Part shown: positions 34,286 through 43,390 of the stretch, piece by piece | Position numbering within the stretch: position 1 is the stretch's first letter | How the letters are laid out: the number at the start of each line of letters is the position of its first letter | From: Phytopseudomonas argentinensis | Lineage (GTDB): Bacteria; Pseudomonadota; Gammaproteobacteria; Pseudomonadales; Pseudomonadaceae | Reading direction: 5' to 3' | Length of the DNA: 64,000 bases | Assembly (NCBI RefSeq): GCF_900113905.1 | Contig: NZ_FORC01000001.1 | Coordinates: forward strand, 1,052,060 to 1,116,059 | Made by a program: the position numbers and the translations under genes | The notes under the pieces: model-generated | Databases searched by the model: none | What the model was told of the DNA's origin: nothing | Seen by the model: the letters and a program-made list of their open reading frames with translations, nothing else

Positions 34286-37200
34286 TTACCCGCAGCCTGC
34301 CGTGTCGCTCGGTTTGACCCGAAACCACGCCGCATACAGCGCCGGCAAGAACAGCAGGGTCAGCGCCGTGGCCACCACCAGCCCGCCCATGATCGCCACC
34401 GCCATCGGCCCGAAGAACACGCTACGCGACAGCGGAATCATCGCCAGTACCGCGGCCAACGCGGTCAGCACGATGGGCCGGAAGCGCCGCACGGTGGCTT
34501 CGACTATGGCGTTCCAACTGTCCAGCCCCGCTTCGCGGTCCTGCTCGATCTGGTCGACCAGAATCACCGAGTTGCGCATGATCATGCCCGACAGCGCGAT
34601 GGTGCCGAGCATCGCCACGAAACCGAACGGCTGGCCGAACAGCAGCAGGAACAGGGTCACGCCGATCAGCCCCAGTGGCGCGGTAAGAAATACCATGGTC
34701 ATGCGCGAGAAGCTCTTGAGCTGCAGCATCAGCAGGGTCAGCACCACCACCACGAACAAGGGCACGCCGGCCGCCACCGAGGCCTGGCCCTTGGAGGAAT
34801 CCTCCACCGAGCCGCCCACTTCCAGCAGGTAGCCATCGGGCAGGCTGGCGCGGATATCGGCCAGGGTCGGAAGAATCTGTTGGGTCAAGGTAGCCGGCTG
34901 CTGAGGCCCGTAGATATCGGCGCGCACCGTGACCGTCGGCAGGCGGTTGCGATGCCAGATCACGCCCTCTTCGAAGCCGTATTCCAGGGTGGCGATCTGC
35001 GCCAGCGCCACGCTCTTGCCGCTGTCGGTGGGCACTGCCAGGCTTGGCAGCAGTTGCAGCGCCTGGCGCTCGGCCGAGGTGCCGCGCAGGAGGATTTCGA
35101 TCAGCTCGTTGTCCTCGCGGTAATCGCTGACCGACGAGCCATTGAGAGAGCTGCGCAGGAACCTGGCCACCTCGGCGGTGCTCACGCCCAACGCGCGGGC
35201 ACGCTCCTGGTCGATGTTCAGGTACACCACCTTGCTCGGCTCCTGCCAATCCAGGTGCACATTGACCACATGGGGGTTGTCACGCACCTTGTCGGCGACC
35301 TGGCGGGCCAGGGCGCGCACTTCGTCGATATGCTCGCCGGAGACCCGGAACTGCACCGGGTAGCCCACCGGCGGGCCGTTCTCCAGCCGGGAGATACGCG
35401 TGCGTAGGCTCGGGAAGTCGTCATGCAGTACGCCGATCAGCCAGGCGCGTACGGCTTCGCGTTCCTCGATGGAGGTGGCCAGCACCACGATCTGCGCGAA
35501 GCTGGTGGCCGGCAACTGCTGATCCAGCGGCAGGTAGAAGCGCGGCGACCCGGTGCCGACATAGGCCACGTAGTTGTCCACACCCGGGTGACCGGCCAGG
35601 CGCGCTTCCAGGCGGCGCACCTCGGCCTCGGTGGCGATCAGCGATGCGCCTTCGGCCAGCTTGAAATCGACCATCAGCTCCAGGCGCCCCGAAGCGGGAA
35701 AGAATTGCTGCGGCACGAAGCGGAACAGAAAGATCGAGCCGACGAACAGCGCCAGGGTCAGCACGATGACCGTCTTGCGCCAGCGCACGCACCAATCCAC
35801 CAGACGCCGAACGCGCTGATAGAAAGGCGTCGAATAAGGGTCATGCCCGCCCGTGCCGCCATGCTTGAGGGCAGCGCGCTTGGCCAGATCCGGCAGCAGG
35901 CGCGCGCCTAGGTACGGCACGAACATCACCGCCGCCACCCAGGACATCAGCAGGGCAATGGTCACCACCTGGAAGATCGAGCGGGTGTATTCGCCGGTGC
36001 CCGACTGCGCGGTGGCAATCGGCAGAAAGCCCGCCGCGGTGATCAGGGTGCCGGTGAGCATCGGGAATGCCGTGCTGGTCCAGGCGAAGCTCGCCGCCTT
36101 GAGGCGGTCGTAGCCCTGCTCCATCTTGATCGCCATGATCTCCACGGCAATGATCGCGTCGTCCACCAGCAGGCCCAGGGCCAGCACCAGGGCGCCGAGG
36201 GAAATCTTGTGCAGGCCGATGTTCAGGTAGTACATGGCGGCGAAGGTCATCGCCAGTACCAGCGGAATCGACAGCGCCACCACCAGCCCGGTGCGCAGCC
36301 CGAGGGAAAAGAAGCTGACCAGCAGCACGATGATCAGCGCCTCGGTGAGCACCTTGACGAATTCGCCGACGCCGGTCTTCACCGCCGCCGGCTGGTCCGA
36401 CACCTTGCGCAGCTGCATGCCCGCCGGCAGGTTGTTCTGCAGGCGGGTGAACTCGCCCTCCAGCGCCTTGCCGAGCACCAGGATGTCGCCGCCGGGCTTC
36501 ATGGAGACCGCCAGGCCGATGGCGTCCTCGCCCATGAAGCGCATGCGCGGCGCCGGTGGGTCGTTGAAGCCACGGCTGACCTCGGCCACATCGCCGATGC
36601 GGAAGGTGCGATCGGCCACACGGATGGGGAAATCGCGAATCTGCTCGACCGTCTCGAAATTGCCGCTGACCCGCAGTTGCACGCGGTCGGAGCCGGTCTC
36701 GAAGAAGCCCGCCACGGGCATGGCGTTCTGCTGTTCGAGGGCCTGCTGTACGGCGGTAAGCGGCAAACCGAGGGTGGCCAGCTTGGTGTTGGACAGCTCG
36801 ATCCAGATCTTCTCGTCCTGCAGGCCGATCAGTTCGACCTTGCCGACATCCTTCACGCGCTGCAGCTGCAGTTGCACGCGGTCGGCGTAATCCTTGAGCA
36901 CCGCGTAGTCGAAACCGTTGCCGGTCAGCGCGTAGATATTGCCGAAGGTGGTACCGAACTCGTCGTTGAAGAACGGCCCCTGGATACCGGCGGGCAGGGT
37001 ATGGCGGATGTCGCCGATCTTCTTGCGCAGCTGGTACCAGAGTTCGGGAATTTCGTCGGAGTGCATCGAGTCGCGAGCCATGAAGGTGACCTGGGACTCG
37101 CCGGGCCGCGAGAACGACACGATGCGCTCGTACTCGCCGGTTTCCATCAGCTTCTTCTCGATGCGCTCGGTGACCTGGCGCGCGACCTGCTCGGCGGTGG

Positions 37201-37366
37201 CTCCGGGCCAGTTGGTCTTCACCACCATGGCCTTGAAGGTGAACGGCGGGTCCTCGCTCTGCCCCAGCTTGGTGTAGGACAGCGCACCGACGACACCGAG
37301 CAGCAACATCAGGTAGAGCACGATCTGGCGGTGCTGCAGCGCCCAAGCGGAGAGGTTGAACGACAT
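34286..37366 (-). CDS. RND efflux transporter, inner-membrane subunit
   Basis: Proton-driven pump of 1026 aa with the usual twelve TM helices and two large periplasmic loops. TM4 carries the proton-relay region ALGLLVDDAIIAVEIMAIKMEQG, and the C-terminus has GMIMRNSVILVDQIEQD. Similar pumps export drugs or toxic organics through a TolC-type channel. The start overlaps nothing and is 7 bp after the adaptor stop, so adaptor and pump form one operon. No outer-membrane factor gene is present, so it must borrow one. The divergent TetR regulator suggests induction by a ligand. Confidence 0.93.
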   Translation of the reverse strand: MSFNLSAWALQHRQIVLYLMLLLGVVGALSYTKLGQSEDPPFTFKAMVVKTNWPGATAEQVARQVTERIEKKLMETGEYERIVSFSRPGESQVTFMARDSMHSDEIPELWYQLRKKIGDIRHTLPAGIQGPFFNDEFGTTFGNIYALTGNGFDYAVLKDYADRVQLQLQRVKDVGKVELIGLQDEKIWIELSNTKLATLGLPLTAVQQALEQQNAMPVAGFFETGSDRVQLRVSGNFETVEQIRDFPIRVADRTFRIGDVAEVSRGFNDPPAPRMRFMGEDAIGLAVSMKPGGDILVLGKALEGEFTRLQNNLPAGMQLRKVSDQPAAVKTGVGEFVKVLTEALIIVLLVSFFSLGLRTGLVVALSIPLVLAMTFAAMYYLNIGLHKISLGALVLALGLLVDDAIIAVEIMAIKMEQGYDRLKAASFAWTSTAFPMLTGTLITAAGFLPIATAQSGTGEYTRSIFQVVTIALLMSWVAAVMFVPYLGARLLPDLAKRAALKHGGTGGHDPYSTPFYQRVRRLVDWCVRWRKTVIVLTLALFVGSIFLFRFVPQQFFPASGRLELMVDFKLAEGASLIATEAEVRRLEARLAGHPGVDNYVAYVGTGSPRFYLPLDQQLPATSFAQIVVLATSIEEREAVRAWLIGVLHDDFPSLRTRISRLENGPPVGYPVQFRVSGEHIDEVRALARQVADKVRDNPHVVNVHLDWQEPSKVVYLNIDQERARALGVSTAEVARFLRSSLNGSSVSDYREDNELIEILLRGTSAERQALQLLPSLAVPTDSGKSVALAQIATLEYGFEEGVIWHRNRLPTVTVRADIYGPQQPATLTQQILPTLADIRASLPDGYLLEVGGSVEDSSKGQASVAAGVPLFVVVVLTLLMLQLKSFSRMTMVFLTAPLGLIGVTLFLLLFGQPFGFVAMLGTIALSGMIMRNSVILVDQIEQDREAGLDSWNAIVEATVRRFRPIVLTALAAVLAMIPLSRSVFFGPMAVAIMGGLVVATALTLLFLPALYAAWFRVKPSDTAGCG

Positions 37367-37373
37367 CGGGCGC

Positions 37374-38477
37374 TTACTCCTTGGCAGCCAGGTCGACGGC
37401 GCGGTTCTGCCGGTCCACCGGGCGCACCTGCTGCCCATCCAGCAGCACCTGCACACCGGCCACCACCACCCAGTCGCTGGCCGTCAGGCCGTCGAGCACC
37501 GGCACGCTCTTCTCGCCATAGGCACCGACCCGCACACTGGTGCGCTTGAGCTTGGACGTCTGTGGGTCGACCACCCAGACATAGGGCTGGCCCTGTTCCG
37601 CACTCAGCGCCGACAACGGTACCGCCAGCGGCACGTCGCCATTGCGGGCGATAAAGACTCGGGCGCTCTGCCCAAGCTCGACCTGAGCGTACGACTGTTG
37701 CAAGGCGATGCGCGCCGCGTAGGTGCGCGAGCGTGAATCGGCTGCCGGTGACAGCTCACGCACGCGCCCGGCCAGCTGCTGGCCGGGCTGCGACCACAGC
37801 TCCACGGCCACCTCCTGGCCGATGGCGAGGTTTCCGATCGCCTGCTCGGGCAGGTCGATCGCCACCTCGCGCTCGCCGTCGGCAGCCAGCACGAACACCG
37901 TCTGCCCGGCCGCCACCACCTGCCCGACCTCGGCACGGCGCTGCACGATCACCCCACTCTGCGGCGCTTTCAACACGGCATAGCCAGCCTGGTTGTCGGC
38001 GACGTTGAGCTCGGCGCGTACCTGGCGCAGGCGCGCTTCGGCAGCGCGATAGGTGTTTTCGGCGTTGTCGGCCAGGGATTTGCTGATCATCCCGCGCTGT
38101 TGCAGGGTGCGATAACGGTCGCGCTCGGCGCGCGCCAACTGCAGGTTGGATTCGGCCGATTGCAGCTGGGCCCGGGAGGCGTCGAGCTGCAGGCGTACGT
38201 CCTGCGGGTCCAGTTCGGCCAGTGGCGCATCCTTGTCGACCCGCTGGCCCACCTCGACCAGCCGCCGGGTCACCTTGCCGCCGATGCGGAACGCCAGTTC
38301 CGGCTCCAGCCGCGCTCTTATCTCGCCTGGGTAGGAGTCCACCTGCTCCGCCGCCAACTGCGGCTGCGCCACCATGGCTGGGCGAATGCCTGGCTGCGGC
38401 GCCTGGGTATCGCTGCAGGCAACCAGAGACAGGGCCAGGCACAGGGGCGCAAGGCGAGACAGAGCATGGCGAGACAT
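37374..38477 (-). CDS. RND periplasmic adaptor (membrane fusion) lipoprotein
   Basis: Adaptor of 367 aa. Lipobox LSLVACS; barrel-sandwich half-motifs FRIGGKVTRRLVEVGQRVDKDAPLAELD and LKAPQSGVIVQRRAEVGQVV flank an alpha-helical hairpin (QLQSAESNLQLARAERDRY), followed by beta-barrel and membrane-proximal domains. It joins the pump to an outer-membrane channel. First gene of the operon, AAGGACG upstream, divergent from tetR across a 93-bp operator region. Confidence 0.93.
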   Translation of the reverse strand: MSRHALSRLAPLCLALSLVACSDTQAPQPGIRPAMVAQPQLAAEQVDSYPGEIRARLEPELAFRIGGKVTRRLVEVGQRVDKDAPLAELDPQDVRLQLDASRAQLQSAESNLQLARAERDRYRTLQQRGMISKSLADNAENTYRAAEARLRQVRAELNVADNQAGYAVLKAPQSGVIVQRRAEVGQVVAAGQTVFVLAADGEREVAIDLPEQAIGNLAIGQEVAVELWSQPGQQLAGRVRELSPAADSRSRTYAARIALQQSYAQVELGQSARVFIARNGDVPLAVPLSALSAEQGQPYVWVVDPQTSKLKRTSVRVGAYGEKSVPVLDGLTASDWVVVAGVQVLLDGQQVRPVDRQNRAVDLAAKE

Positions 38478-38515
38478 GATGAGCGTCCTTTCAGCGGGAA
38501 CTTTTTAATATTTGT

Positions 38516-38551
38516 ACTGCCGGGTATATTAAAAATAGCGTACTCGGCAGT
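38516..38551. promoter_or_regulatory. Candidate TetR operator between pump operon and regulator
   Basis: ACTGCCG and CGGCAGT form a 7-bp inverted repeat around a 22-bp AT-rich core in the divergent promoter region. The core contains TATATTAAAAATA, a probable promoter element, so a bound repressor would block both genes. Confidence 0.45.
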
Positions 38552-38570
38552 CCAGTATTAAAATCGCCTG

Positions 38571-39206
38571 ATGTCAGACATTTCATTGCCCCCCAGCGGC
38601 CCTGGCCGCCCCAAGGATCTTGCCAAGCGCGAAGCCATTCTCGAAGCGGCCAAATGCCTGTTCCTGCGCCATGGCTACGCCGGCAGCAGCATGGACGCCA
38701 TCGCTGCCCACGCCGGGGTTTCCAAGCTCACGGTGTACAGCCACTTCACCGACAAGGAGACGCTGTTCTGCGCGGCGGTGAAGGCCAGGTGCGAGGAACA
38801 GCTACCCGAGCTGTTCTTCGAATTTCCCGCCGGCGCAACCGTGCATAGCGTGCTGCTGAACATTGCCCGTGGCTTCATCCAGCTCATCAACAGCAGCGAA
38901 TCAGTCGACCTGCACCGTCTGATGACCAGCCTTGGCGCCCAGGATCCGCAACTGGCGAAAATCTTCTACGAGGCGGGGCCACAGCGCCTGCTCAGCGAAA
39001 TGGAGCGCTTGCTAGGCCAGATGGACCAGAGCGGCCAGTTGCGTATTGAGTCGCCGAAGGTCGCTGCCGATCAGTTCTTTTCCCTGCTCAAGAGCTGCGC
39101 CAACTTTCGCCTGCTGATCGGCTGTGGCGAGCCGGAAACCGAGGCGCAGCAGGAGCAGCACGCCCGTGCCACCGTCGAGATGTTCCTGCGCGCCTATCGC
39201 CCCTGA
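38571..39206 (+). CDS. TetR-family regulator
   Basis: Repressor of 211 aa. The N-terminal helix-turn-helix reads SSMDAIAAHAGVSKLTVYSHFTDKETLF. The C-terminal helical domain (DLHRLMTSLGAQDPQLAKIFYEAGP) resembles the AcrR/AefR-like TetR_C group. Divergent from the RND adaptor and pump genes, which it most likely represses. Confidence 0.92.
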   Translation: MSDISLPPSGPGRPKDLAKREAILEAAKCLFLRHGYAGSSMDAIAAHAGVSKLTVYSHFTDKETLFCAAVKARCEEQLPELFFEFPAGATVHSVLLNIARGFIQLINSSESVDLHRLMTSLGAQDPQLAKIFYEAGPQRLLSEMERLLGQMDQSGQLRIESPKVAADQFFSLLKSCANFRLLIGCGEPETEAQQEQHARATVEMFLRAYRP

Positions 39207-39264
39207 GTCGCCGAGCGCTCACCTGCTGCTATGGTTTCTGCCATGAGCCTGCAGGAGGTGCGAT

Positions 39265-39636
39265 ATGGATCGATTCGGCGGCGGTTGTCTGTGCGGACAG
39301 GTACGCATCGAGGCACTGGGGCAGCCTGAGCGAGTCGGCATCTGCCATTGCCTCGACTGTCGCAAGCATCACGGTGCGCTGTTCTATGCAGCTGCCATCT
39401 ATCCCCAGCACGCCGTGACGGTCAGCGGCGCAACCAGCAGCTACGCCGGGCGCCACTTCTGCCCACGCTGCGGCTCATCGGTATTCGCCCGCAGCGGCGA
39501 GGAAATCGAAGTGCATTTGGGCGCTCTCGACGCGCCCGATCAGCTGCAACCGACCTATGAGTGCTGGACGAGCCGGCGTGAAGCCTGGCTGCCGGCCTTT
39601 GCCGTCAGCAAGCGCTATCCCAAGGATCGTTCCTGA
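39265..39636 (+). CDS. GFA-family protein
   Basis: Zinc protein of 123 aa with the complete Cys set: GGCLCGQVRIEA, CHCLDCRKHHGA and HFCPRCGSSVF. GGAGGTGCGAT precedes the ATG. It is about as long as other short GFA proteins; enzymatic activity is unproven. Stands alone before the hut locus. Confidence 0.88.
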   Translation: MDRFGGGCLCGQVRIEALGQPERVGICHCLDCRKHHGALFYAAAIYPQHAVTVSGATSSYAGRHFCPRCGSSVFARSGEEIEVHLGALDAPDQLQPTYECWTSRREAWLPAFAVSKRYPKDRS

Positions 39637-39674
39637 GCCGCCAACCCGCTGCCGGCCATGCTGCAGCCCTCAAA

Positions 39675-39684
39675 TGTATATACA
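39675..39684. promoter_or_regulatory. HutC operator 1 (TGTATATACA)
   Basis: Perfect palindrome TGTATATACA, extended to ATGTATATACAT, identical to the site at 39760 and 85 bp from it, close to eight helical turns. HutC of Pseudomonas recognises TGTA-type palindromes and is released by urocanate. Confidence 0.75.
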
Positions 39685-39720
39685 TAAACAGACCGGCACT
39701 CATGCCCCGCTGACCTTTTG

Positions 39721-39740
39721 ATGGTCAGGCACTTGACCAT
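39721..39740. promoter_or_regulatory. Inverted repeat between the two HutC sites
   Basis: ATGGTCA-N6-TGACCAT is a perfect 7-bp inverted repeat midway between the HutC palindromes. It could bind a second regulator (nitrogen or carbon control). The protein is unknown. Confidence 0.4.
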
Positions 39741-39759
39741 TTCTGGCCTTTCCCTTAAT

Positions 39760-39769
39760 TGTATATACA
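39760..39769. promoter_or_regulatory. HutC operator 2 (TGTATATACA)
   Basis: Second copy of the perfect TGTATATACA palindrome, 23 bp before the hutI start codon, where bound HutC would block transcription or early elongation. Confidence 0.78.
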
Positions 39770-39791
39770 TTACAAGAAAGGGCGATCTGCA

Positions 39792-41006
39792 ATGGCTTCT
39801 TCTCAAACCACCCGCTGGCTCTGGCGCAACGTCACGTTGTTCGACGGGCTCGAACAGCTTCCCGAACCAATGGTCGTTCTGGTCGAACAGGGCCGCGTGG
39901 CTGGCCTGTGGCCGGAAAGCGGCTTCGACCCGAGCCTGGCCCGCGGCGCCAAGGAAGCCGCCAGCGGCGGCGTGATGACGCCGGGGCTGGTCGACTGCCA
40001 TACCCACCTGGTTTACGCCGGTGATCGAGCCGGTGAATTCGAGCAGCGTCTGGAAGGCGTCAGCTACGAAACCATCGCCCGCAATGGCGGCGGCATCCTC
40101 AGCAGCGTGCGCGCCACCCGTGCGGCCAGCGAGGATGAACTGATCGCCGCCAGCCTGCCGCGTCTCGATGCCCTGCTGGCCGATGGCGTGACCACGCTGG
40201 AGATCAAGTCCGGCTATGGTCTGACCGTTGCCGACGAATTGAAGATGCTGCGCGTGGCCCGCCGCCTCGGCGAGCTGCGCCCGGTCCGGGTGCTCACCAG
40301 CCTGCTCGGTGCCCATGCCTTGCCGCCGGAATATGCCGGCCGCGCCGACGATTACGTAAGCCTGGTCTGCGACGCGATGATCCCGGCTGCTGCCCGTGAA
40401 GGCTTGGCCGATGCAGTGGATGTGTTCTGCGAAGGCATCGCCTTCTCCCCGGCCCAGTGCGAGCGGGTTTTCCAGGCTGCGCAGCGCCATGGCCTGGCGA
40501 TCAAGGCCCATGCCGAGCAATTGTCCAACCTTGGCGGCAGCGCCCTGGCCGCAAGTTACGGCGCGCTGTCGGCCGACCATATCGAATACCTGGATGAAGC
40601 CGGTGTGCAAGCCATGGCCGAGGCCGGCACGGTCGCCGTGCTGCTGCCCGGGGCCTTTCATGTACTGCGCGAAACCCAGTTGCCACCTATCGAACTGCTG
40701 CGCCGGTACGGAGTGCCCATGGCCGTGGCCAGCGACGCCAACCCCGGCACCTCACCGATCTGCATGCCGACGCTGATGGCCAATCTGGCCTGCACCCTGT
40801 TTCGTTTGACCCCGCGCGAAGCCCTGGCCGGCATGACCGCCCATGGCGCTCGCGCCCTCGGGCTGGGGCTCGGCCGCATCGCCGTCGGCGCGCCGGCCGA
40901 CCTGTGCCTGTGGGATATCCAGCAACCGGGCGAACTGGCCTACGCGGTGCAGGCCGGCCGCCTGCGCCAGCGCGTGTTCAACGGAGAGGTGGCTTATGCT
41001 CGCTGA
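39792..41006 (+). CDS. hutI: Imidazolonepropionase
   Basis: Third enzyme of histidine degradation: hydrolyses 4-imidazolone-5-propanoate to N-formimino-L-glutamate. Amidohydrolase-fold protein of 404 aa with metal motifs [34 protein letters not shown] and [11 protein letters not shown]. The chosen ATG follows the second HutC site; an upstream ATG would overlap the operator. First gene of the hut cluster; its stop lies inside hutG (11-bp overlap). Confidence 0.96.
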   Translation: MASSQTTRWLWRNVTLFDGLEQLPEPMVVLVEQGRVAGLWPESGFDPSLARGAKEAASGGVMTPGLVDCHTHLVYAGDRAGEFEQRLEGVSYETIARNGGGILSSVRATRAASEDELIAASLPRLDALLADGVTTLEIKSGYGLTVADELKMLRVARRLGELRPVRVLTSLLGAHALPPEYAGRADDYVSLVCDAMIPAAAREGLADAVDVFCEGIAFSPAQCERVFQAAQRHGLAIKAHAEQLSNLGGSALAASYGALSADHIEYLDEAGVQAMAEAGTVAVLLPGAFHVLRETQLPPIELLRRYGVPMAVASDANPGTSPICMPTLMANLACTLFRLTPREALAGMTAHGARALGLGLGRIAVGAPADLCLWDIQQPGELAYAVQAGRLRQRVFNGEVAYAR

Positions 41007-41946
41007 TCGTCACAGCATGGCCGCCTGGAGCGGTCGCACCGACCCCGAAGCCGACAGCGCGCGCTGGCACCAACGCATCCAGGCGCTGGCCGAAGACAGC
41101 CAGCCGGGCCTGGCGCTGTTGGGTTTTGCCTGCGACGAAGGCGTGCGCCGCAACCAGGGTCGCGTCGGTGCTGCCGCTGCGCCGCAAAGCGTGCGCAAGG
41201 CGCTGGCCAACCTGGCCTGGCATCGCCAGGCGCCGGCCTATGACGCCGGTGACGTGACCTGCGAGGACGCTGACCTGGAAGCCGCGCAGGCGCGTCTCGC
41301 CCACAACGTCTGCGCCCTGCTGGACGCCGGTCATCTGCCGCTGGTGATCGGCGGCGGCCATGAAGTGGCGTTCGGCAGTTGGTCGGGCCTGGCCGAGCAC
41401 CTCAGCGGCCAAGCCGCTCCACGGATGGCCGCCCCACGTATCGGCATCATCAATTTCGACGCCCATTTCGACCTGCGTGATCCGACCCATGTGCATTCCT
41501 CGGGCACGCCCTTCGCGCAGATCGCCGAGCAGTGCGCCGCACGCGGCTGGCCGTTCCGCTACGCCTGCCTCGGTGTCAGCCGCGCCAGCAACACCCGCGC
41601 ACTGTTCGCCCGCGCCGCCGAGTTGAACGTGCTGGTGCGCGAGGATCACGAGATCCGTGAATCGACTCTGGAATACATCGGCGCCGAGCTGGAGGCCTTC
41701 GCCGCCGAGTGCGACGCGCTCTACCTGACCCTCGATATCGACGTGCTGCCGGCTTGCGAAGCGCCGGGAGTCAGTGCGCCGGCCGCCCGTGGCGTGCGTC
41801 TGGAAGTGCTGGAACCGCTGCTTGAACGGCTCAAGGCCAGCGGCAAGCTGCGCCTGGCCGACCTGGCCGAGCTCAACCCCGACTACGACATCGACAACCG
41901 CACCGCCAAGGTGGCGGCGCGGCTGATTCATCTGCTCAGCCTCTGA
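40996..41946 (+). CDS. hutG: Formimidoylglutamase
   Basis: Ureohydrolase of 316 aa that splits N-formimino-glutamate to glutamate and formamide. Binuclear Mn motifs are [19 protein letters not shown] and [15 protein letters not shown]. With this enzyme next to hutI, the cell uses the four-step hydrolase route; no hutF deiminase gene is in the window. The start overlaps the end of hutI. Confidence 0.93.
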   Translation: MLADRHSMAAWSGRTDPEADSARWHQRIQALAEDSQPGLALLGFACDEGVRRNQGRVGAAAAPQSVRKALANLAWHRQAPAYDAGDVTCEDADLEAAQARLAHNVCALLDAGHLPLVIGGGHEVAFGSWSGLAEHLSGQAAPRMAAPRIGIINFDAHFDLRDPTHVHSSGTPFAQIAEQCAARGWPFRYACLGVSRASNTRALFARAAELNVLVREDHEIRESTLEYIGAELEAFAAECDALYLTLDIDVLPACEAPGVSAPAARGVRLEVLEPLLERLKASGKLRLADLAELNPDYDIDNRTAKVAARLIHLLSL

Positions 41947-41965
41947 GCCTGACGCTTTCCCGCAC

Positions 41966-41973
41966 AACAACAA
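41966..41973 (+). promoter_or_regulatory. Crc/Hfq-type A-rich motif
   Basis: AACAACAA (pattern AAnAAnAA) lies just before a strong GAGGAAA ribosome site. In Pseudomonas such motifs recruit Hfq and Crc to block translation of catabolic mRNAs while preferred carbon sources are present; amino-acid uptake genes are common targets. Confidence 0.5.
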
Positions 41974-41989
41974 TTACGAGGAAACCCCG

Positions 41990-42034
41990 ATGTTCACCAC
42001 CGCCCGCCGCGGCCAGGAGCCGCGCCATGTCTGA
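41990..42034 (+). CDS. Leader ORF of 14 codons overlapping the permease start
   Basis: ATG with GAGGAAA upstream encodes MFTTARRGQEPRHV and stops at 42034, eight bases into the permease gene (ATG 42027). This layout would couple permease translation to the leader, which itself starts next to the Crc/Hfq-type motif. It could also be a chance ORF. Confidence 0.4.
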   Translation: MFTTARRGQEPRHV

Positions 42035-43352
42035 GCCGCTGCCCTTGAACGCCCGCGTGTCCCGCCCGCGCGCCCTGGCGCGCTTGCTGGGCTACAGCCT
42101 GATCGGCCTAGTGCTGTTCTTCGTGCCGCTCGAGATCGCCGGGCGTTCGACCATCCTCCTCGATCATGCCGCCAGCGCCCTGCAACTGCACGTGCGGCCG
42201 CTGGTGATCGGCCTGGCGCTGTTGTTCATGCTCTACGGCGCGCTGGCGCCCTGGCTGGACGGCAGTTGGCGGCGCAGCCTGACCCACAGCGTATTCAGTG
42301 TGCTCAAGGTGTGCGGCCTGCTGATCGGCGCCGCCTACCTGCTGCAGCTCGGCCCGCAGGCGCTGTACCAGCCGAACATGCTGCCATTCCTGTTCGAGAA
42401 GCTGGTGCTCAGCCTGGCGCTGATCGTGCCGCTGGGTTCGCTGGCCCTGGTGTTCCTGATCGGCTTCGGCCTGCTGGAGCTGATCGGCGTGCTGATGCAG
42501 CCGGTGATGCGGCCGATCTGGCGCACGCCGGGCAAGTCGGCCATCGACGCCGTGGCCTCCTTCGTCGGCAGCTACTCGGTGGGCCTGCTGATCACTGACC
42601 GCATGTACCAGCAGGGCCATTACAGCGTGCGCGAGGCGGCGATCATCGCTACCGGCTTCTCCACGGTGTCGGCGCCGTTCATGGTGATCATCGCCAAGAC
42701 CCTGGGCCTGATGGAGCAGTGGAACCTGTACTTCTGGGGCACCATGGCCGTGACCTTCACCGTGACGGCGCTGAGCGCGCGGATCTACCCGCTGTCGCGG
42801 CTGCCATCCGAGTCCACGCCCGAGGCGCAACTGCAACCCGGTGAAAGCCGCCTGGGCAGCGCCTGGCGCGCCGGCATGCAGCAGGCCAGCATCGCACCGT
42901 CGCTGGGCGCGGCGCTGCGCGAAACCTTCGTCGATGGCCTGCGCATGACCGCCGCCATCCTGCCGAGCATTCTCGCCGTCGGCCTGCTCGGGCTGCTCGC
43001 CGCCAAGTACACGCCGCTGTTCGACGCCCTCGGCCTGCTGCTCTACCCGCTGACCTGGCTGTTCGGCCTGGAAGAACCCATGCAGGTGGCTCGCGCCCTG
43101 TCCGCCGGCCTGGCGGAGATGTTCCTGCCGGCGATGCTGCTCAAGGACGCCGACGTGCTGGTGAAGTTCGTCACCGCCGTCGTCTCGGTCAGCAGCGTGC
43201 TGTTTCTCTCCGCCTCGATTCCCTGCGTGCTGGCCACGCGGATTCCCCTGAGCCTGGGGCACCTGCTGCTGATCTGGCTGCAGCGCACCCTGCTCAGCCT
43301 GCTGCTGGCCATCCCCCTGGCCTACCTCGCCCGATTTCTGGGTTGGCTCTGA
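42027..43352 (+). CDS. YjiH-family membrane protein (putative histidine/urocanate transporter)
   Basis: Membrane protein of 441 aa with about ten to twelve helices and nucleoside-recognition/gate-like regions (PGKSAIDAVASFVGSYSVGL, ATGFSTVSAPFMVIIAKTLGL). It sits inside the hut cluster between hutG and hutU on the same strand, where most Pseudomonas have hutT or ABC-type histidine uptake genes. Transport of histidine or urocanate is therefore the natural inference, but no member is proven to do this as far as I know. AGGAG precedes the ATG. Confidence 0.82.
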   Translation: MSEPLPLNARVSRPRALARLLGYSLIGLVLFFVPLEIAGRSTILLDHAASALQLHVRPLVIGLALLFMLYGALAPWLDGSWRRSLTHSVFSVLKVCGLLIGAAYLLQLGPQALYQPNMLPFLFEKLVLSLALIVPLGSLALVFLIGFGLLELIGVLMQPVMRPIWRTPGKSAIDAVASFVGSYSVGLLITDRMYQQGHYSVREAAIIATGFSTVSAPFMVIIAKTLGLMEQWNLYFWGTMAVTFTVTALSARIYPLSRLPSESTPEAQLQPGESRLGSAWRAGMQQASIAPSLGAALRETFVDGLRMTAAILPSILAVGLLGLLAAKYTPLFDALGLLLYPLTWLFGLEEPMQVARALSAGLAEMFLPAMLLKDADVLVKFVTAVVSVSSVLFLSASIPCVLATRIPLSLGHLLLIWLQRTLLSLLLAIPLAYLARFLGWL

Positions 43353-43390
43353 CCGCCCACCCTTGATCCGTTCCCACAGGAGCCCGCACC

